Assembly: GCA_963662395.1 (NCBI GenBank)
Contig: OY759511.1
Span: forward strand, 4,712,001 to 4,776,000
Direction of reading: 5' to 3'
Source of the DNA: JAPOXR01 sp963662395
GTDB taxonomy: Bacteria; Pseudomonadota; Alphaproteobacteria; Rhodobacterales; Rhodobacteraceae
Length of the DNA: 64,000 nucleotides
In this document: positions 43,967 to 51,963 of the stretch, one piece after another
Layout: every line of letters starts with the position of its first letter
Numbering within the stretch: the stretch's first letter is position 1
Position numbers and translations under genes: made by a program
The notes under the pieces: model-generated
What the model was told of the DNA's origin: nothing
The model's input: only the letters and a program-made list of their open reading frames with translations
Databases searched by the model: none

Positions 43967-44309
43967 CGGACATAAACTCCTGAATTCCATATCCTGGCCG
44001 AACACGACATTCCGCTTAGCGGTCGGTCCTCACATCGCGATAGCCACTGATTTGCAGTCACTGAGCCCTCCCACTTATTTCCTGCTCCGAAATCCATGAC
44101 GCAGAAGGTCTTGTGGAGTGCATCGCATCTGTGGTCAAGATGTGGCCGAAGGCATCAGGCTTTCCGAAGAACATGCGGAGACGGCCCGTGGCAGGACCGG
44201 GATCGGCCGCAGTGCCATCCGCCACGAGGCCGGCATGCTGCAGGATCCGCATCACCGGCCCGGCCTGCAGGCCGGGCCGGGAGATCAGGGGGAGGGAAGC
44301 ACGCGGGCC
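43967..44309. other. Accessory spacer, no gene recognised
   Basis: About 340 bases between the restriction gene start and the transposase remnant. It must hold the promoter of the leftward DUF262 gene. I see no clear promoter, RNA gene or coding sequence. It may include further decayed parts of the ISAs1-family element. Confidence 0.3.
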
Positions 44310-44575
44310 CGCTGCTTCCCGATGAGCGGGAAGCCCGGTCCGGAGCCTCTCCTCCGGGGTGCGGGAGCGCATCGGCGAGTGGAGAATTCCCTCCACCGGA
44401 TCCCGGACGCGGCCATGAACGGGGGCCGCCTCCGGAGCCGGACCGGCCGCGGAGCGGAGAGCCCGGCGGTCATGCGGCGGCAGGCCGGATCCATGCGCCG
44501 CAAGCCGAAGAGGCCGGACGGGATGACCGGTTCACCCTGAAGCTGTCCGGATCCGCCGGGCTGTTGCCGGAAGGC
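44310..44575 (+). pseudogene. ISAs1-family (H-repeat-like) transposase C-terminal remnant
   Basis: In one frame the segment HRRVENSLHRIPDAAMNGGR followed by RSRTGRGAESPAVMRRQA matches the C-terminal end of ISAs1-family transposases, which typically read W-x-x-ENSLHWVLDV and later ALLRR. The ending AGRDDRFTLKLSG (usually AGWDDxFLLKLL) lies in another frame, so a frameshift is present. No N-terminal part and no terminal repeats were found. This is a relic of an older insertion in the same accessory region. Confidence 0.6.
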
Positions 44576-44788
44576 GGGAAATCTGAAAGGGGATGGGGCT
44601 GGATGGCTTCTGATCTGCGCTTCCTGATTGCAACATTTGCTGGAAGGGCAGACTTCGAAGTGGTTGCCGACGAGGGGCCGGAGTTGCCGAAATGAACACA
44701 AGCATGACCATTCGTGACATCGATTCCGGGGATTTGTCGTGGCTCCAACGCGAGGCCAGCCGGAACGGCGTGTCGATGGAAGAACTAG

Positions 44789-45656
44789 GGCCTGTTGACA
44801 ATCGGGTTGCCAATCGGGCGAATCGATGCCATTTTCCCTGCAACGCACGCCGAAGGGCGGCACGAGCAGTAGAGGAAAATGACGGATGAATGAAGACAGG
44901 ACGGTACTCACCGACGCCATGTGGGCGCGGACCCGCCCCATGCTGCCCGGCAAGGCGACCGATCCCGGCGTCACCGCGGCAGTGGGCAGGCAGTTTCTCG
45001 AGGCGGTACTCTGGCGCATCCGCACCGGATCGCCATGGCGCGACCTTCCGGAGCATTTCGGCAACTGGAACAGTGTCTTCAAGCGGTTCCGCAGATGGGC
45101 CCTTTCGGGCATTTTCGAGACCGTATTCAACGAGCCCCCGGATGAGTTCGACCTCGAATACATCTTCGTGGACGGCACCATCGTCTAGGCGCACCAGAAG
45201 GCGGCCGGCGCAAAAGGGGGACCTCGAAGCAAGGCATCGGACGCTCGAGAGGCGGCCTGACCAGCAAGATCGTGGCAATCGTGGACGCCCTTGGCTACCT
45301 CGTGCGCTTCGTGATCCTCCCCGGCCAGGCCCATGACCTGGCCGGCGTGCCGGAACTTGTCGACGATCTCCGCTACGGGGCCTTCATCGGCGACAAGGCA
45401 TTCGATGCCGACTGGCTGATCGAGGAGATCGGGGATAGCGGAGCCATGGCGGTGATTCCCGCGAGGCGCCACCGGACAGTGCCCCGGCATCATGACCGGG
45501 AGATGTACCGGTGGCGACACCAGATCGAGAACTTCTTCGCAAGAATCAAGGAGTTCCGGGCGATCGCCACCCGCTACGACAAGACCGACACGAGCTTCGC
45601 CGCGGCGATTCATCTCGTCAGTGGCGTGATTGCGGCAACATGATTGTCAACAGGCC
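44789..45656 (+). mobile_element. IS5-family (IS427-group-like) insertion sequence in the antitoxin gene
   Basis: An 868-base element bounded by inverted repeats GGCCTGTTGACAATC at both ends, continuing with GTTGCC after two mismatches. It is flanked by the 4-base direct repeat CTAG (44785-44788 and 45657-45660), the target duplication expected for the IS427 group. Its transposase is in two frames joined by an A-AAA-GGG slippery sequence. The target is the middle of a small antitoxin gene, whose reading frame is restored perfectly when the element and one CTAG are removed. Confidence 0.92.
44886..45643 (+). pseudogene. IS5-family transposase with premature stop before the frameshift site
   Basis: The first frame encodes MNEDRTVLTDAMWARTRPML, then FLEAVLWRIRTGSPWRDLPE and FGNWNSVFKRFRRW, and ends at TAG 45186-45188 after DLEYIFVDGTIV, the first DDE Asp region. 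The second frame carries IVDALGYLVRFVILPGQAHD, IGDKAFDAD and MYRWRHQIENFFARIKEF, with the second Asp and the catalytic Glu. Family members shift -1 at A-AAA-GGG; here that site (near 45212) lies beyond the TAG, so the nonsense change should block the fusion. The insertion looks recent but the transposase is probably dead. Confidence 0.75.
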
Positions 45657-45817
45657 CTAGTCCGCCGCCTGATCCACGAGAAGCGCGCCAGGGCCGGGCG
45701 GCACCTGAAGCCGTCCGAGGTCTTCGAGCGTCATTTTGGGGAGAAGTATGGCGTCGATCTTCCACCGCGTGTCCAGTTTGACTTCAAGCCACTGTCGTTC
45801 TCCCGCGAGGAGAATGC

Positions 45818-45868
45818 ATGACCGCCCCACTGGCCTGGCTGATCGCCACCAACGTCGCCTCCGATTGA
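45818..45868 (+). pseudogene. FitB/VapC-like PIN toxin stub, 16 codons
   Basis: The start overlaps the antitoxin stop (ATGA), as in FitAB and VapBC operons. The peptide MTAPLAWLIATNVASD resembles the first strand of a PIN domain, normally reading LIDTNVVSE, but the catalytic Asp is Ala and a TGA follows at once. Nothing further downstream resembles the rest of a PIN domain. So the toxin was lost, after which insertion into the antitoxin carried no cost. Confidence 0.65.
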
Positions 45869-45994
45869 TTCGTCCAACACCACAATGTCTTTCGGGCGAT
45901 GCAGGTCCGGCCAGCGAATTGTGAACTCTCATCAACTCCCTGTATCAGGGTCGGGAAGAATCGATTGCACCATGGGCGACGGGCAGGACACCGG

Positions 45995-47515
45995 ATGTCG
46001 AATCATCTCCATGATGGGCTGATCGGGCTGCAGGCTGGAAACCGGTCCTGTTTTCTGATGCTGAATGAGCCGGGGGCAACCGGGTACGAAATCAGCTTTG
46101 CCCAATTGGCGGACCTATCGTCGCGATATGCAAACATGCTGGCCGCTCACGATGTTCGGCCAGGCGACCGGGTCGCCGCCCAGGTGCCAAAGCGCTCGGA
46201 AATGCTCGCACTCTACCTGGCCACGGTGCAGGCCGGTGCGGTGTTCCTGCCGCTCAACACCGGCTACCGGCAGGAAGAAATCGTCTACTTCCTCGAGGAT
46301 GCCTCGCCCGGGCTGTTCCTGTGCGAAGACCGGACCGCCCGTGATCTCGAGTCCGTGGCCCGGCGCATGGGGACAACCCTGCTCACGCTGAATGCGGACG
46401 GGTCAGGCAGCCTTGCCGGTGCCGTGGCCGGCATGAATGAGAGCCATGAACCGGTGCCGCGCCGGCCGGATGACCTAGCGGCGCTCCTCTATACTTCGGG
46501 GACGACAGGCAGGCCAAAGGGGGCAATGCTGACCCACGAAAACCTGCTGTCCAACGCTCTCAGCCTGGTTGATGCGTGGCAGATGACCTCGAGTGATGTG
46601 CTGATCCACGCTCTGCCGATCTACCACACCCACGGGTTGTTCGTGGCCATGAATACGGCGCTGATTGCCGGGGCTCGGGTCGATTTCATGCCCGGCTTCG
46701 ACCTGGAGGCGATTATCGGTGCCCTGCCGGGCTCGACCCTGATGATGGGTGTGCCGACCTTCTATGTACGGTTGCTGGGCGATCCCCGGCTTGACCGTCG
46801 CCTGGCCTCCAACATGCGCCTGTTCATCTCCGGCAGCGCTCCATTGCTGGCCGAAACGCATGCGGCCTTTGCCAGGAGGACCGGTCATCATATTCTTGAG
46901 CGATACGGCATGACAGAGACCAGCATGATCACCTCCAACCCCGTCATCGGGCTTCGGCAGGCCGGAGCTGTTGGCATGCCCCTCGACAGGGTCGAGTTGC
47001 GGGTCGTGGCGGCTGGCGGGCAGGAGGTATCAGCCGGCGATATCGGGCTGATCGAGGTTCGGGGTCCCAATGTCTGTCGCGGCTATTGGAGGAATGCCGA
47101 AAAGACTGTCGAAGCCATTCGGGAGGACGGATTCTTCATGACCGGCGATCTCGGCCGACTCAACGAGAACGGATACCTGGAAATAGTCGGCCGCCAGAAG
47201 GATTTGATCATCACCGGCGGGTTGAATGTCTACCCGAAGGAGGTCGAAGATGTCCTCAACGCCCTTGATGGCGTGGCTGAATCGGCCGTGTTCGGAATTC
47301 CGGATCCGGAATACGGTGAGCGCATCGTGGCCGCGGTGTCCCCGGAGCCGGGAGTCACCGTCGATATCGGCCTGATCGGTCATGAAATTGCCGGCAGGCT
47401 TGCCCGGTTCAAGATGCCCCGGAAGATCGAGATGGTTGACGAATTGCCCCGCAACAGCATGGGCAAGGTGGAAAAGAATGTACTGCGCCAGCGATACTCG
47501 GACCCGGATGGCTGA
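45995..47515 (+). CDS. Acyl-CoA synthetase, malonyl-CoA synthetase (MatB)-like
   Basis: A 506-residue ANL-superfamily ligase. The phosphate loop is LLYTSGTTGRPKGAMLTHEN near residue 167. LPIYHTHGLFVAMNTALIAG and RYGMTETSMITSNP are typical of malonyl-CoA synthetases, DGFFMTGDLG and GGLNVYPKEVED follow, and the adenylation Lys is in NSMGKVEKN at the C terminus. The length fits MatB (about 505). AGGA lies six bases before the ATG. MatB makes malonyl-CoA from malonate. No malonate transporter or decarboxylase is beside it, so the substrate assignment is only probable. Confidence 0.75.
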   Translation: MSNHLHDGLIGLQAGNRSCFLMLNEPGATGYEISFAQLADLSSRYANMLAAHDVRPGDRVAAQVPKRSEMLALYLATVQAGAVFLPLNTGYRQEEIVYFLEDASPGLFLCEDRTARDLESVARRMGTTLLTLNADGSGSLAGAVAGMNESHEPVPRRPDDLAALLYTSGTTGRPKGAMLTHENLLSNALSLVDAWQMTSSDVLIHALPIYHTHGLFVAMNTALIAGARVDFMPGFDLEAIIGALPGSTLMMGVPTFYVRLLGDPRLDRRLASNMRLFISGSAPLLAETHAAFARRTGHHILERYGMTETSMITSNPVIGLRQAGAVGMPLDRVELRVVAAGGQEVSAGDIGLIEVRGPNVCRGYWRNAEKTVEAIREDGFFMTGDLGRLNENGYLEIVGRQKDLIITGGLNVYPKEVEDVLNALDGVAESAVFGIPDPEYGERIVAAVSPEPGVTVDIGLIGHEIAGRLARFKMPRKIEMVDELPRNSMGKVEKNVLRQRYSDPDG

Positions 47516-47710
47516 GGCCCATCCATGGATGCCAGGGCCGAAGCCCGGCACCGGTCTCATCGCCCGGATCCGGCGGGACATCACGTCCTTGCGTCCTTGC
47601 CGGAACACCACGGGAGACTCTCGTTTCACCGGTCATGCCGGCCGGATTTTCCGGGATCGAGTGGTGAACGTGACCGGTTTGTTGCCTGATCCGGAGTGAC
47701 TGGCCGCGGG

Positions 47711-48808
47711 ATGAAGGGATACTGGCGCCGGATATGGGAATCGATTGACGGTCAGCCCGTCGCCCAAGAGGCGGATGCCGACCGGCAGGACTCCGCGTTG
47801 CCGACGATCTGGGTGCTCGGAAAAACCGGGGCAGGCAAGTCATCGCTCATCAGCCTGCTCACCGGTGCGCCGGATATCGGGATTGGCAATGGCTACGAGC
47901 CCTGCACCACGCATGCCGAACTCTACGGGTTCCCGCAAGAGGCACCGGTCCTGCAATTCCTGGATACCAGGGGAATCGGCGAGAGCGGTTACGATCCGGC
48001 CCCGGAGATCGCCGCCCATACCGGGGCAAGCGCCGCCATACTTGCCGTGGCCAGGCTCGACGATCCGGCCCAGGGCGAGTTGAGCAATGCAATCCGGGCG
48101 GTCAGGCGATCCCGTCCGGGCAGGCGGATCATCATCGTGCACAGCCAGGCGGGGGCGATTGCCGACAAGGCCAGGAGAGATGAAGCCAGGGTAGCCAATC
48201 AGCGTGCCGTCGAACAGGCAGCCGGGCGCCGACTTCCACATGCAGTGATTGACACAAGGAATCCCTTGCCCGACCATGCGGACCGGATATTGCAATTGCT
48301 CGGCGAGGAGTTGCCCCTGGTCGCTTTCCTGGTGGCTGGCCATGCAGATGGAACCACGGAGGGGGCGGAATTCGCGGCCATCCGGGCCAGCGTGTCCCGA
48401 TATTCGCTGCGCGCCGGCCTGGCAGCGCTGATCCCGGTTGCCGGCCCCGTATCCACGATACCAATCCAGGGCAGCATGCTGGCCGAACTTGCCCGCCACT
48501 ACGAGGTTGAACTGAACCGGAAATTGCTGACATCCCTTGCGTCGCTGCTTGGCATGGCCTTTCTCGGCCGGGCCCTGGCAAGCCAGGCCGTGGCAATTGT
48601 TCCGGCATTTGGCCAGACAGCCGGAGCGGTTGTCAACGGAGCGGCGGCTTTTGCCACGACATTCGCGCTGGGCCGCGCCACCGGATACCACCTTTTTCAC
48701 CTGAAGGCAGGAAAACAGCCGGACCGGAAGGAGATCAGGAAGATATACCGGGACGCACTTCGCCATGCGCGCCGGGCATTCAGGGAGGATATCGCGGCAG
48801 GTGAGTGA
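47711..48808 (+). CDS. Membrane-associated GTPase of unknown function, first of a pair
   Basis: A 365-residue protein with a TRAFAC-type GTPase domain: G1 GKTGAGKSSL at residues 37-46, a G2-like Thr in GYEPCTTHAEL, and G3 FLDTRGIGE (DTRG rather than DTPG). No standard NKxD is seen; the corresponding strand reads IIIVHSQAG. After about residue 225 comes a largely hydrophobic region (YSLRAGLAALIPVAGPVSTI, LASLLGMAFLGRALASQAVA, IVPAFGQTAGAVVNGAAAF) resembling the DUF697-type membrane domain of YcjF-like proteins. An in-frame GTG at 47696 is an alternative start. The function is unknown. The next gene encodes another GTPase. Confidence 0.7.
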   Translation: MKGYWRRIWESIDGQPVAQEADADRQDSALPTIWVLGKTGAGKSSLISLLTGAPDIGIGNGYEPCTTHAELYGFPQEAPVLQFLDTRGIGESGYDPAPEIAAHTGASAAILAVARLDDPAQGELSNAIRAVRRSRPGRRIIIVHSQAGAIADKARRDEARVANQRAVEQAAGRRLPHAVIDTRNPLPDHADRILQLLGEELPLVAFLVAGHADGTTEGAEFAAIRASVSRYSLRAGLAALIPVAGPVSTIPIQGSMLAELARHYEVELNRKLLTSLASLLGMAFLGRALASQAVAIVPAFGQTAGAVVNGAAAFATTFALGRATGYHLFHLKAGKQPDRKEIRKIYRDALRHARRAFREDIAAGE

Positions 48809-49012
48809 ATCGGGGCAGAAGGCAGGACTCGTCGATTTGGCACTTCACATGAAGCCCCTGGCATGGTCTCCTTTTGCGGATGGCAGGATGGTATCCGCTG
48901 AAGTATTGCAGCGCCACCTGCCTGGCCAGCGAGGCGAGGCACGGGAGACAGCCGGAAGGGAGGGAAACCGGGCCATGACACATTCCGCAGTGGATATGTT
49001 CGCGGGGCCTGG

Positions 49013-50731
49013 ATGAGCGGGCTCGTTGGCCGACCGTTCTGGCGCCGGGCCGATATCATGGTTGTCTGGCTGCGATACGGGTTGCCGGTTCTTTGCCTGG
49101 TGGCGGCCGGCCTCTATTTCATCGTAACCGAGGATTGGCTGGTGCATTTTGCGGCTGCGTCCCTGGCCTGGATGCTGGTGCTCTTCGGGGCCGGGGTGCT
49201 GCTCCGGAGGTGGAAATCGGTTGACCATGGCCGGGTCGATGCCGACATCCCGCCGGTTGTTGCCGGTGCCGACCGGAGTCCCCGGGAGCAGCAGATCTTC
49301 GAGCAGATCTGCGCCCGGATCAGGCACGACATTCGCGAATTGCGCCCCTGGGATGAGGGGCTTGTCGCCCTGGGGCTCGAGGTTGCGGGCGATGTGGCGC
49401 AAGACATGTCAGGTCGGTCGGATGGCAGCCTGCTTGACGTGTCTGTCCTGGAGTTGCTGGCCCTGATCGAGGAGGTGGCCGACGAGTGCCGTGAATTCCT
49501 GGGGACGAACCGATGGCTCTCGCCATTCCAGGGTATCCCGGCCAGGCATATCCTGTGGGTGCTCAGGAACCGGCATCGGCTGGCAAGGGGTGTCGAATAC
49601 GGGGAACATGCCTACCGGATGGCCGGCCTCATGATGAACCCGCCGGCAGGGGCGATGCGGGTCATGGAATCGCTGATTGCCGGCAACAACACCAGGTATC
49701 TCACGGACCAGGCCCAGCTCGAACTGCAGCGACGGATCCTCAGCTACGTGGCCGCCAAGTCGATCAATCTCTACTCCGGGCGCTACAGGCGGGCCATTGC
49801 CCCGGGCATCGGTCCGTCCCAGCATGAGCCGGTCAGGATCCTGCTTGTCGGGCAGACCGGAGCCGGCAAATCGGCGCTGGCTGCCCGGCTTGCCCCGGCC
49901 AGCAGGGCGGCTCCGCCAGCAAATAGGGCCGGCAGCGTTCCGCTGCGCACGGAGATTGGCGGAATTCAGTGTGTGCTGATCGAGGCACCGCCCATTGATG
50001 CGCTCGAAGGTGCACGAAACCGGCCCGGCCGGTTCAGGCCCGGACGGGGACGGGGTGGCAGGGTGGTGCCGACGATGGACGCAATCCGGTCCGGGTTTCT
50101 CGATTGCGACATGGTCGTCTGGACGGTTCGGGCAGACCAGCCGGCGCGCAAGGCCGATATCGATGTCCTGTCGGTATTCCGGAGGATCTATGGCGAGTTG
50201 AGCTGGAACCGGTTGATGCCGCCGCTGGTCGTTGCCGTCTCGAATGTCGATCGCCCGCCGATTATCGAAAACTGGCCGGAGTCGGGTGACCTGTCGCCGG
50301 CGCAGATCCTGAAGATCGAGAACATTGCCGGGGCGATTGCCCGTGAATTTGATGTGGACCAGGCAATTCCGGTAAAGCTTGACCCACCGGGTTGGAACGG
50401 CGACGAACTCTCGTTATCGATCAGGAAAGCACTGCCGAATGCGTGCCTTGCCCAGCGCAACAGGGTACGTAACCGCGAAGACGGGAAGGGCAAGGGCTCG
50501 AGGACGGTCTCGTCCGGCCAGCGCTCGCAGGAGGACAAGGCCAGAAAAGGAGAAGGCCCGACCAGCGGGGACCGAAGCAGGAAAGTCAACCACCATTCCG
50601 GCACGCCAGGGAAGGGCAGGGTGAGGAAGGGCCTGTCCAGGGTTGCCACCCGGATCGGGCGGCACATCCCCTCCGGCCTCAGGCTCCGGAGAAGATCGAG
50701 GTCCAGGACAAGGCAGGAAGACAGGTCCTGA
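49013..50731 (+). CDS. Membrane-anchored GTPase of unknown function, second of a pair
   Basis: A 572-residue protein with two N-terminal membrane helices (LRYGLPVLCLVAAGLYFIVT and LAWMLVLFGAGVLL, about residues 20-65), a helical domain of about 200 residues, and a GTPase core: G1 LLVGQTGAGKSAL near 280, a G3 position reading LIEAPPIDA without DxxG, and G4-like VAVSNVDR near 410. The last 100 residues are strongly basic and low-complexity (DGKGKGSRTVSSGQRSQEDK, SGLRLRRRSRSRTRQ), likely disordered and able to bind acidic lipid or nucleic acid. It lies 200 bases after the first GTPase in the same direction. No known family name is claimed. Confidence 0.65.
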   Translation: MSGLVGRPFWRRADIMVVWLRYGLPVLCLVAAGLYFIVTEDWLVHFAAASLAWMLVLFGAGVLLRRWKSVDHGRVDADIPPVVAGADRSPREQQIFEQICARIRHDIRELRPWDEGLVALGLEVAGDVAQDMSGRSDGSLLDVSVLELLALIEEVADECREFLGTNRWLSPFQGIPARHILWVLRNRHRLARGVEYGEHAYRMAGLMMNPPAGAMRVMESLIAGNNTRYLTDQAQLELQRRILSYVAAKSINLYSGRYRRAIAPGIGPSQHEPVRILLVGQTGAGKSALAARLAPASRAAPPANRAGSVPLRTEIGGIQCVLIEAPPIDALEGARNRPGRFRPGRGRGGRVVPTMDAIRSGFLDCDMVVWTVRADQPARKADIDVLSVFRRIYGELSWNRLMPPLVVAVSNVDRPPIIENWPESGDLSPAQILKIENIAGAIAREFDVDQAIPVKLDPPGWNGDELSLSIRKALPNACLAQRNRVRNREDGKGKGSRTVSSGQRSQEDKARKGEGPTSGDRSRKVNHHSGTPGKGRVRKGLSRVATRIGRHIPSGLRLRRRSRSRTRQEDRS

Positions 50732-50882
50732 ATTCGGCCATGCAGGCACGGATGAAACGCTGATGCCTCGGGTTGGCCGTACAGGGAGTCGTCCAACGGG
50801 CCCAACCCGGGACCGAAGCAGTGGATGCAACAATTGGCTTGGCAAGACCGCGGCAGGTATTTCGAAGACGGGGAGTGAGTTC

Positions 50883-51812
50883 TTGCGATTGATTTTCATG
50901 GGATCCGACAGTTTTGCCGTCCCGGCGCTGGAAGCGCTGGTCGCGGCTGACCACCAGGTCGTTGCCGTCTGTTCGCAGCCGCCCCGAAGGGCGGGGCGGG
51001 GCAGGAAGCCGCGACCGACGCCGTTGGCGGCAAGGGCATCGGAACTCGGCCTGGATGTGCGATTGCCCGAGCGCGTCAGCGATCCGGAGTTTGCCGATGA
51101 ATTGGCTGGTCTTGACGCCGATTGTGGAATCCTCGTGGCCTACGGCCAACTCCTGCCCGGTGCCGTGTTGTCGGCACCGACCAACGGGTTCCTGAACCTT
51201 CACCCGTCACTGCTTCCCCGATGGCGGGGCGCTGCACCCGTGCAGCGGGCAATCATGGCCGGGGATTCGGTCACCGGGGTGTGCGTCATGAAGATGAATG
51301 AACGTTTCGATGACGGACCGGTATTGATGCGGCGAGAGGTGGACATTCCCGGTGATGCCAACTCGACCTCGCTGGCCTGCACGCTCGCCGCAACCGGGGC
51401 AGAAATGCTGGTCGATGCCCTGGCTCGCATCGAACGATTGCAGCCGACTCCACAGGACAGAACCGGCAGGACCGCGGCACCGAAAATCGACAAGTCCGAA
51501 ACCGTGATCGACTGGACACGGCCGGCAGCCCAGGTCTCGAGGCAGATCAGGGCCCTGGCGATGGTTCCCGGTGCCTGGACCACGCATGGCAGGGTGCGAC
51601 TCAGGATCCTTGCCGCAGAAATCGCCGCCGGAAGCGGGAAGGCCGGGGAGGTGCTCAATTCCCGCATGACCATTGCCTGCGGCGAGGGCGCAATTCGCAT
51701 CCTGCAAATTCAGCGGCCTGGCAGGAATCTCGCCACCACCGACGAGTTCCTGCGCGGCTACCCAATCGCCGCCGGAGAACTCCTGGGAGGCCCCGCCGAG
51801 GAAGGCAGGTAG
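50883..51812 (+). CDS. fmt: Methionyl-tRNA formyltransferase
   Basis: A 309-residue enzyme formylating initiator Met-tRNA. RLIFMGSDSFAVPALEALVA, the substrate block LVAYGQLLPGAVLSAPTNGF, and LNLHPSLLPRWRGAAPVQRA with catalytic Asn and His are diagnostic; the C-terminal tRNA-binding domain begins near residue 205 (KIDKSETVIDW). The start is a TTG with GGGGAG before it; upstream frame is open but not Fmt-like. The usual partner def is not adjacent, so fmt is isolated here between the GTPases and the restriction operon. Confidence 0.93.
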   Translation: MRLIFMGSDSFAVPALEALVAADHQVVAVCSQPPRRAGRGRKPRPTPLAARASELGLDVRLPERVSDPEFADELAGLDADCGILVAYGQLLPGAVLSAPTNGFLNLHPSLLPRWRGAAPVQRAIMAGDSVTGVCVMKMNERFDDGPVLMRREVDIPGDANSTSLACTLAATGAEMLVDALARIERLQPTPQDRTGRTAAPKIDKSETVIDWTRPAAQVSRQIRALAMVPGAWTTHGRVRLRILAAEIAAGSGKAGEVLNSRMTIACGEGAIRILQIQRPGRNLATTDEFLRGYPIAAGELLGGPAEEGR

Positions 51813-51884
51813 CAGGTAGCGTGAACGACCTTCCGATGTGCTGTTGGCACCAGATCATTTTCAAATTCGGTAATAGCTGCGGTC

Positions 51885-51912
51885 TTGTCGACAACCCGCG
51901 CTCGTATATAAC
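51885..51912 (+). promoter_or_regulatory. Probable sigma-70 promoter of the hsd operon
   Basis: TTGTCG, 16-base spacer, TATAAC, about 52 bases before the hsdR start. The AT-rich TATATAAC stands out in this GC-rich DNA. Confidence 0.55.
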
Positions 51913-51963
51913 GCCGAATAGTCGGCCGCTTTCAGAGAGTGCAAATGGGAGTAAGTCCACGTC

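Larger units (their letters stand above)
44692..45821 (+). pseudogene. FitA/VapB-like antitoxin gene split by an IS5-family element
   Basis: The first 32 codons (MNTSMTIRDIDSGDLSWLQR, EASRNGVSMEEL) stop at the CTAG target duplication, and the remaining 53 codons resume after the element at 45661 (VRRLIHEKRARAGRHLKPSE onward). Rejoined, they give an 85-residue ribbon-helix-helix antitoxin of the FitA/StbC kind: an N-terminal DNA-binding part and a C-terminal tail (DFKPLSFSREENA) that would wrap a PIN-domain toxin. The toxin start overlaps the antitoxin stop (ATGA). With the insertion the antitoxin cannot be made intact. Confidence 0.8.

Noticed and set aside
44036..44075. Possible tRNA-Cys fragment (reverse strand contains GACTGCAAATCAGT)
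   Set aside because: The flanks do not fold into an anticodon stem of five pairs, and no T-loop GTTCGA or acceptor stem was found; the similarity is limited to the loop.
48765..49016. Plus-strand open frame of 83 codons between the two GTPase genes
   Set aside because: It overlaps the first GTPase, has no clear ribosome site and no recognisable motif.
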